Both the position numbers and the translations under genes were made by a program. Shown one piece after another: positions 31,714-36,522 of a stretch of DNA of 36,522 bases (positions within the stretch are counted from its first letter, which is position 1; each line of letters opens with the position of its first letter). The stretch is from an uncultured Oscillospiraceae bacterium (GTDB lineage: Bacteria > Bacillota > Clostridia > Oscillospirales > Oscillospiraceae). The notes beneath the pieces were generated by a model. The model searched no databases. It saw nothing but the letters and a program-made list of their open reading frames with translations, and was not told the DNA's origin. The stretch lies in assembly GCA_910587505.1 (NCBI GenBank), contig CAJULD010000028.1:1-36522 (forward strand), in the 5' to 3' direction.

Positions 31714-31762
31714 TTGCCTGCTTTCCCGAGGGAAGATCACTCAGGAAAGCAGGCAATTTTTC
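31714..31762 (+). terminator. Leader terminator (possible attenuator) of the pot operon
   Basis: TTGCCTGCTTTCC (31714-31726) pairs perfectly with GGAAAGCAGGCAA (31744-31756), directly followed by TTTTTCT. The stem begins at the expected transcription start and ends 55 bp before potA. A terminator here should stop most transcripts unless some mechanism prevents it. Confidence 0.75.
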
Positions 31763-31816
31763 TATGCTCCGCAGGGCGCGGAGACATCAAATCTGAAAAA
31801 GGGACGGGGGAGGATA

Positions 31817-32989
31817 ATGTCCAAAAAGTTAATCAGCCTTGCAGATTGCTGCATGGCGTTTGACGGCGAGCTGGTTCTCGATCACATCAACCTGTATTTT
31901 AATGACAGTGAGTTCCTCACACTGCTCGGACCCAGTGGCTGCGGCAAGACCACCACCTTGCGCATCATTGGCGGCTTTTTAACGCCCACTTCGGGAGAAG
32001 TGCTGTTCGACGGGGTGAGGATTAACGATATTCCGCCCAATCTGCGGCAGGTCAACACCGTCTTCCAGCGCTACGCGCTCTTCCCCCACCTCAACGTTTT
32101 TGAGAACGTGGCCTTCGGCCTGCGTATCCCCAGGACGGAGAGCGGGGGCGGCCGGAAGAGGAAAGTGAAAATCCCGGAATCGGAAATCCGCCAGCGGGTG
32201 TTGGAGATGCTGGACGTGGTAAGCCTGAAGGGATTTGAAAACCGGCGCATCACCGAACTTTCCGGCGGGCAGCAGCAGCGTGTGGCCATTGCCAGAGCCC
32301 TGGTGAACCGGCCCAAGGTGCTGCTGCTGGACGAACCGCTGGGGGCGCTGGACCTTCGCCTGCGCAAGGATATGCAGAGCGAGCTCAAGCGCATCCAGCA
32401 GCAGCTGGGGATCACGTTTATCTACGTGACCCACGACCAGGAGGAGGCGCTGGCCATGAGCGACACCATTGTGGTCATGGACCAGGGCCGCATCCAGCAG
32501 ATCGGCGCGCCGGAGGACATCTACAACGAGCCGAAAAATGCTTTCGTGGCGGATTTCATCGGCGAGAGCAATATTCTCGACGGCGTGATGCACGAGGATT
32601 ACGTGGTGGAGTTTTTCAACCGGAAATTCAAATGTCTGGACAGGGGATTTGCCCCCATGGAGCCGGTGGACGTGGTCATCCGTCCGGAGGACGTGGACAT
32701 CGTCCCGCCGGAAAAGGGCCAGCTGCGGGGCACGGTAACCAGCGTCACCTTCAAGGGCGTCCACTACGACACCATTGTGGATTTCAAGGGCTTCAAGTGG
32801 CTCATTCAGACCACGGATTTCCACCCGGAGGGAGAAACCATCGGCATCATCCTCAATCCGGATGACATCCACATCATGCACAAGAGCGCCTACTCCGGCA
32901 TGTTCGGCGACTATTCCTCCTACTCCGAGGAGTACGATGACCTGGAGGACGTCAGTCTTCTGGAGGAGGGCGTCGGAGATGAAGAATAA
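31817..32989 (+). CDS. potA: Spermidine/putrescine ABC transporter ATPase
   Basis: 390 residues. Walker A GPSGCGKTTTLR, Q-loop FQRYALFPHL, signature LSGGQQQR, Walker B LLLDEPLGALD, H-loop YVTHDQEEA and a C-terminal TOBE domain (about 290-355). A tail of about 30 residues is Asp/Glu/Tyr-rich. GGGGAGG lies about 5 bases before the ATG. First gene of potABCD, overlapping potB by 11 bp. Confidence 0.95.
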   Translation: MSKKLISLADCCMAFDGELVLDHINLYFNDSEFLTLLGPSGCGKTTTLRIIGGFLTPTSGEVLFDGVRINDIPPNLRQVNTVFQRYALFPHLNVFENVAFGLRIPRTESGGGRKRKVKIPESEIRQRVLEMLDVVSLKGFENRRITELSGGQQQRVAIARALVNRPKVLLLDEPLGALDLRLRKDMQSELKRIQQQLGITFIYVTHDQEEALAMSDTIVVMDQGRIQQIGAPEDIYNEPKNAFVADFIGESNILDGVMHEDYVVEFFNRKFKCLDRGFAPMEPVDVVIRPEDVDIVPPEKGQLRGTVTSVTFKGVHYDTIVDFKGFKWLIQTTDFHPEGETIGIILNPDDIHIMHKSAYSGMFGDYSSYSEEYDDLEDVSLLEEGVGDEE

Positions 32990-33833
32990 GCGCGCCCTTT
33001 TCGCCGTGCCCTACGTGGGCTGGATGACCCTGTTCGTGGTAGCCCCCATTGTCATGGTGGTCATTTACGCCTTCACCGCCGCCTCCGGCGGACTGACTCT
33101 GGAAAATTTCTCCCGTATGGGAACCTACGCGGTGGTGTTCACCCGCTCCTTCAAGCTGGCCCTGATCGCCACAGTGATCTGCCTGCTCATCGGCTATCCC
33201 CTGGCCTACTGGATCTCGCGGGAGGGGCCGGGGTTCCAGCGGGTGGCCATGATGCTGATTATGCTGCCCATGTGGATGAACTTCCTGCTCAGGACTTACT
33301 CCTGGATGTCCATTCTGGAGAACACGGGGCTGCTCAACCGGTTTTTCTCCGCCATCGGCCTGTTTTCCCTCATCAACGGCCTGTCCGGCGCCAGTATTGA
33401 GTATTTCCCCATGATAAACACCCAGGGGGCCGTGGTGCTGGGCATGGTGTACAACTATCTGCCCTTCATGATCCTGCCCATCTATTCGGTGATTGAGAAG
33501 CTGGACGGCAGTCTGCTGGAAGCGGCCCGGGACCTGGGCGCGGATTCCGCCCGGGTGTTCCGGAAGGTGATCCTGCCTCTGAGCCTTCCCGGCGTGCTCT
33601 CGGGGGTGACCATGGTGTTCGTTCCCTCGGTGTCCACCTTTGCCATTTCCAAGCTGCTGGGCGGCAGCAACGAGCTGCTGCTGGGCGACCTGATCGAGCA
33701 GCAGTTTCTGGGCACCGCCTACAACCCCTATCTGGGCTCCGCCATTGCCCTGGTAATGATGATTGTGGTGGTGGTCTGCATGGCGATGATGAACCGCTTC
33801 GGCGAGGGCGAGGAACAGGCGGTGATGCTGTGA
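32979..33833 (+). CDS. potB: Polyamine ABC transporter permease PotB
   Basis: 284 residues, about six membrane helices; the family segment LPMWMNFLLRTYSWMSIL and the EAA loop LEAARDLGADSARVFRKVILPLS are clear. Start at 32979, chosen because GGAGGAGGG lies ahead and the ATG is inside the potA end. Confidence 0.93.
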   Translation: MKNKRALFAVPYVGWMTLFVVAPIVMVVIYAFTAASGGLTLENFSRMGTYAVVFTRSFKLALIATVICLLIGYPLAYWISREGPGFQRVAMMLIMLPMWMNFLLRTYSWMSILENTGLLNRFFSAIGLFSLINGLSGASIEYFPMINTQGAVVLGMVYNYLPFMILPIYSVIEKLDGSLLEAARDLGADSARVFRKVILPLSLPGVLSGVTMVFVPSVSTFAISKLLGGSNELLLGDLIEQQFLGTAYNPYLGSAIALVMMIVVVVCMAMMNRFGEGEEQAVML

Positions 33834-34696
33834 AAAAGAACGCCTCCTGGCTGAACCGGTTTTTCATGGTTCTGGTCTTCCTGTTTCTTTACGCGCCGAT
33901 CTTTGTGCTGATTGTCTTTTCCTTCAACGACTCCCAGAGCCGCACCGTCTGGCAGGGCTTCACCCTCCGGTGGTATGCGGAGCTCTTCCGGGACCGGCAG
34001 ATCATGAGCGCCCTGTCCACCACCCTTCTGGTTTCCCTGCTGGCCACCCTGATCGCCACCGCGGCGGGGACCATGGCGGCCCTGGGCTTTTTCAACATGA
34101 GAAAGCGGTGGCGCGGCGTCTGCATGACGGTCAACAGTATTCCCATGACCAACGCGGACATTGTCACCGGCGTGAGCCTGTGCCTGCTGTTCGTGGCGTT
34201 TTTCGGCGGATGGGAGGCCTTCGCCGGGTGGTGCAACGGCGTGCAGGGACTGATCCGCCTTCCCTCCCGGCTCCATATGGGCTTCGGCACGCTGCTCATC
34301 GCCCATATCACCTTCAACATTCCCTACGTCATCCTCAACGTCATGCCAAAGCTGCGGCAGATGGACAAAAATCTCATCGACGCGGCCCAGGATCTGGGCT
34401 GCACCTGGATGCAGGCGTTCTGGAAGGTGGTGCTGCCGGAAATCAAGCCGGGCATTGTCTCCGGGGCCCTCATCGCCTTTACCATGAGCGTGGATGATTT
34501 CATCATCTCCTATTTCACGGCGGGCTCCAGCGCCTCCACACTGGCCATGGTAGTCTACGGCATGACCAAGCGGCGCATCAGCCCCAAAATCAACGCCATC
34601 TCTTCCCTGCTGTTCATCACCGTGCTGACGCTGCTGATTATTGTCAACGTGCGGGAGGCCCGGATGGAGAAGCAGGCGGCACGGCGGCGGTTGTAA
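33830..34696 (+). CDS. potC: Polyamine ABC transporter permease PotC
   Basis: 288 residues, about six membrane helices, with VLIVFSFNDSQSRTVWQGF near the start and the EAA loop DAAQDLGCTWMQAFWKVVLPEI. Start is GTG overlapping the potB stop (GTGA), so coupled translation. Pairs with PotB in the importer channel. Confidence 0.92.
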   Translation: MKKNASWLNRFFMVLVFLFLYAPIFVLIVFSFNDSQSRTVWQGFTLRWYAELFRDRQIMSALSTTLLVSLLATLIATAAGTMAALGFFNMRKRWRGVCMTVNSIPMTNADIVTGVSLCLLFVAFFGGWEAFAGWCNGVQGLIRLPSRLHMGFGTLLIAHITFNIPYVILNVMPKLRQMDKNLIDAAQDLGCTWMQAFWKVVLPEIKPGIVSGALIAFTMSVDDFIISYFTAGSSASTLAMVVYGMTKRRISPKINAISSLLFITVLTLLIIVNVREARMEKQAARRRL

Positions 34697-34755
34697 CGGC
34701 GCGCCCTCCGGGGCCGCCGTGCAATAAATCATTTTATTTTTGGAGGAATGAAGAA

Positions 34756-35838
34756 TTGAAAAAGACGTTTGCCTTCCTGTTGGCGCTCACCATGGTGCTG
34801 ACGCTCTGCCTGACCGGATGCGGCGGCGGAGGCGGCGAGCGGACCGTCAACGTGTGCGGCTGGGGCGAAAACATCGACCCTGACCTCATTAACCAGTTTG
34901 AGCGGGAGACCGGCATCAGGGTCAACTATCAGACGGCGGAGAGCAACGAAACCATGTACGCCCTCATCAGACAGGGCGGCACGGATTACGATGTAATCGT
35001 TCCCAGCGATTACATGATCGGACAGATGATCGACGAGGGGCTGCTTGCGGAGCTGGACTACGGCAACATTCCCAACTTTGCCCTCATCGACAGCCGGTAT
35101 AAAAATCTGAGCTACGACCCGGAAAACCGGTATACGGTCCCTTACACCTGGGGCACGCTGGGCATTATTTACAATTCTTCCATTGTGGAGGAGGAGATCG
35201 ACAGCTGGGACGTCCTTTTCAGCGGCAAGTACAGCGGGCAGACCGGCATGATCGGCAACCCCCGGGATGCCATCGGTGCGGCCCTGCTGTATCTGGGCTA
35301 CTCGGTAAACACCACAGACGAGGCGGAGATCCGGGAAGCTTATGAGCTTTTGAGCAGCGCCAAGAGCAATGGCATGTACCAGGGCTTCTTCATGGATCAG
35401 CTCTATGACAAGATGGAAGCCGGCGAGACCGCCATCTGCACCTACTATGCCGGAGATTTTCTGACCATGTACGACAACAACCCGGATCTCCGGTATGTGG
35501 TGCCCAGGGAAGGCAGCAACTGGTTCGTGGACGCCATGTGCGTGCTGAAGGGTGCGGAACACAAGGAAGAGGCCGAAGCGTGGATCAACTTCATCTGCAA
35601 GACGGACTCCTGTCTGGCCAATATGGACTACATCTGGTATGCCTCCCCCAATACGGAGGCGCTGGAACAATATCCGGCCTACTATGAGGAGAAAAACGGC
35701 GAAGCGCTGGACCCGGAGCTGTATGAGATCATGGCTGCGCCCGCCTCTGTTCTGGACCGGTGCGAAGTCTACGAAAACCTGCCCCCTGAGACCCAGCAGC
35801 TCTACAGCCAGCTGTGGGTGGAGCTGGGCATCGGATAA
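34756..35838 (+). CDS. potD: Spermidine/putrescine-binding lipoprotein PotD
   Basis: 360 residues. Lipoprotein signal with lipobox LCLTGC (Cys about 22) and a Gly-rich linker, then the PotD-type binding domain: VCGWGENIDPDLINQFERE, the DYDVIVPSDYMIGQM segment and TVPYTWGTLGIIYN. It binds a polyamine outside the membrane and delivers it to PotBC. Start is TTG (34756) with TGGAGG 9 bases ahead. An ATG 8 bases earlier gives only ATG-AAG-AAT-TGA. Confidence 0.94.
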   Translation: MKKTFAFLLALTMVLTLCLTGCGGGGGERTVNVCGWGENIDPDLINQFERETGIRVNYQTAESNETMYALIRQGGTDYDVIVPSDYMIGQMIDEGLLAELDYGNIPNFALIDSRYKNLSYDPENRYTVPYTWGTLGIIYNSSIVEEEIDSWDVLFSGKYSGQTGMIGNPRDAIGAALLYLGYSVNTTDEAEIREAYELLSSAKSNGMYQGFFMDQLYDKMEAGETAICTYYAGDFLTMYDNNPDLRYVVPREGSNWFVDAMCVLKGAEHKEEAEAWINFICKTDSCLANMDYIWYASPNTEALEQYPAYYEEKNGEALDPELYEIMAAPASVLDRCEVYENLPPETQQLYSQLWVELGIG

Positions 35839-35881
35839 AGAGGATTTTTCAAAAAATCCAGGCGGATTTGGTCAATCCCAC

Positions 35882-35910
35882 TTGACAGATCGGCCGAGAG
35901 CCTCTATAAT
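35882..35910 (+). promoter_or_regulatory. Consensus promoter of tRNA-Pro
   Basis: TTGACA (35882-35887), 17-bp spacer, perfect TATAAT (35905-35910), 38 bp before the tRNA. Confidence 0.85.
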
Positions 35911-35948
35911 AAGGTCTGTTGTCAAGGCTTCCCTGACAGCAGACCGAT

Positions 35949-36024
35949 CCGGGTGTAGCGCAGTTGGTAGCGCGCATGGTTCGGGTCCATGAGGCCGTGG
36001 GTTCAAATCCCGCCACTCGGACCA
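35949..36024 (+). tRNA. tRNA-Pro (anticodon CGG)
   Basis: 76 nt including encoded CCA. Acceptor CCGGGTG pairs with CACTCGG (one G-U), D-stem GCGC/GCGC, anticodon stem CATGG/CCATG with loop TTCGGGT giving anticodon CGG and G37, and T-arm GTGGG/CCCGC with TTCAAAT. It reads CCG codons. Confidence 0.95.
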
Positions 36025-36027
36025 TGT

Positions 36028-36089
36028 CGAGTGTTCATAACGCAACTGAACACTCGTATGTAAAGGAACAGTCGAAAGGCTGTTCCTTT
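36028..36089 (+). terminator. Two hairpins after the tRNA
   Basis: CGAGTGTTCA (36028-36037) with TGAACACTCG (36047-36056), then AAAGGAACAG (36062-36071) with CTGTTCCTTT (36080-36089). The second has T-rich bases in its arm and acts as a likely terminator. Confidence 0.65.
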
Positions 36090-36118
36090 GCTATTTCTAT
36101 GGGGCGGTGTGCCCCGGT

Positions 36119-36144
36119 GGAGCGGCTTTGGGCCGCTCCGTTTT
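36119..36144 (+). terminator. Third hairpin with T-run
   Basis: GGAGCGGC (36119-36126) with GCCGCTCC (36132-36139), followed by GTTTTCTC; probable rho-independent terminator before the IS21-type element. Confidence 0.6.
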
Positions 36145-36164
36145 CTCTACCCAGCCTTGCCTAC

Positions 36165-36522
36165 TGTCAACGCCAGTGATAAAATGCAAGAAAACGCCGA
36201 GGAAAAAATGTAGGATTGTGGCGGAGAGGAGGAAAAAAGATAGACTCCCAACAGGACAGAAAAAAGCCCGGAAAGGGAGAGAGAAAATGAAAGGAGCACA
36301 GTGGATGGACATCCGAAGCGACAGGCAGAAAGGGCTGAGCTATGTGGAGCTGGGCCGGAAGTACAGCATGGATCCCCGGACAGCGAAGCGGTACGCGGAA
36401 TCGCCGCAGAAGCCGGAGTACACATTAAGTGAACCCAAGCCCACGAAGATGGATCCGTACAGGCAGATCGTGGACGAGTGGCTGGAGGAGGCGCCGTATT
36501 CGGCGCTGCGAATACTGGAGAA
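36165..36522 (+). mobile_element. IS21-type insertion sequence, left end (cut by window)
   Basis: The transposase gene starting at 36287 and an A-rich, gene-free lead from about TGTCAA at 36165 suggest the left end of an IS21-family element. Two similar short A-rich segments (AAAATGCAAG, AAAATGTAGG) may be transposase sites. The exact end cannot be fixed without the right end. Confidence 0.55.
36287..36522 (+). CDS. IS21-type transposase IstA, N-terminal part
   Basis: 78 codons, open to the window end. It shows the IstA-like HTH: MDIRSDRQKGLSYVELGRKY, then SMDPRTAKRYAES (resolvase-like HTH), and MDPYRQIVDEWLEEAP, typical of the start of IS21 transposases. The catalytic DDE core and IstB lie outside. 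GGGAGAG lies before the ATG. Confidence 0.85.
   Translation, partial: MKGAQWMDIRSDRQKGLSYVELGRKYSMDPRTAKRYAESPQKPEYTLSEPKPTKMDPYRQIVDEWLEEAPYSALRILE

Noticed and set aside
1..36522. CRISPR array
   Set aside because: No series of regularly spaced direct repeats and no cas gene was found on reading through.

Overview
The window looks like a chromosome segment from a G+C-rich, spore-forming, anaerobic Firmicute, most likely a clostridium of the Oscillospiraceae type. The grounds are a clear piece of the sporulation regulator gene spoIIID, strong AGGAGG ribosome sites, many TTGACA-17-TATAAT promoters, GTG/TTG starts, no oxygen-respiration genes, and the clostridial pair 'radical SAM DNA-repair protein + DUF4130 protein'. 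The genus is an inference.

Layout. (1) 1-1810: a large serine recombinase gene lies directly against, and overlaps, the 3' half of spoIIID. The 5' half of spoIIID is missing. This is what the end of a skin-like intervening element inserted in a sporulation gene would look like. (2) 1853-5813: an envelope block with a small unknown protein, an LCP cell-wall ligase, an SLH/transglutaminase surface protein and D-Ala-D-Ala ligase. (3) 5852-9148: an AraC/GyrI-type regulator, rpsU, a possible decayed small gene, dapA and the RNase P RNA gene rnpB. (4) 9303-13956: a CaCA cation exchanger, the ACT-domain/UPF0210 pair and an M24 aminopeptidase P, with a MITE-like repeat between the pair. (5) 13971-19238: hairpin block, zinc-ribbon membrane protein, then a leftward operon (radical SAM, two NTF2-like proteins, a VOC remnant, DUF4130) divergent from a TetR gene whose operator-like repeats lie in both promoters. 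(6) 19235-25075: two flavin reductase/flavodoxin proteins, a second copy of the repeat, a Sel1 protein, and a LysR gene divergent from a polar amino-acid ABC importer. (7) 25075-26451: a compact leftward operon of ferredoxin:thioredoxin reductase-like catalytic subunit, 2[4Fe-4S] ferredoxin, membrane Fe-S protein and thioredoxin. (8) 26511-31514: CdaR/PucR-type regulator, RsuA pseudouridine synthase and a two-component system. (9) 31681-35838: a potABCD polyamine importer operon whose promoter is followed at once by an intrinsic terminator. (10) 35882-36522: tRNA-Pro(CGG), a series of hairpins and the left end of an IS21-type element cut by the window edge.

The most interesting points are the split spoIIID next to a recombinase, the redox operon that would link ferredoxin to thioredoxin without a separate FTR variable chain, the TetR-controlled radical-SAM repair operon with small-protein insertions, the two related dispersed repeats, and the leader terminator of the pot operon. 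All functions are inferred from sequence motifs; nothing was searched against a database.
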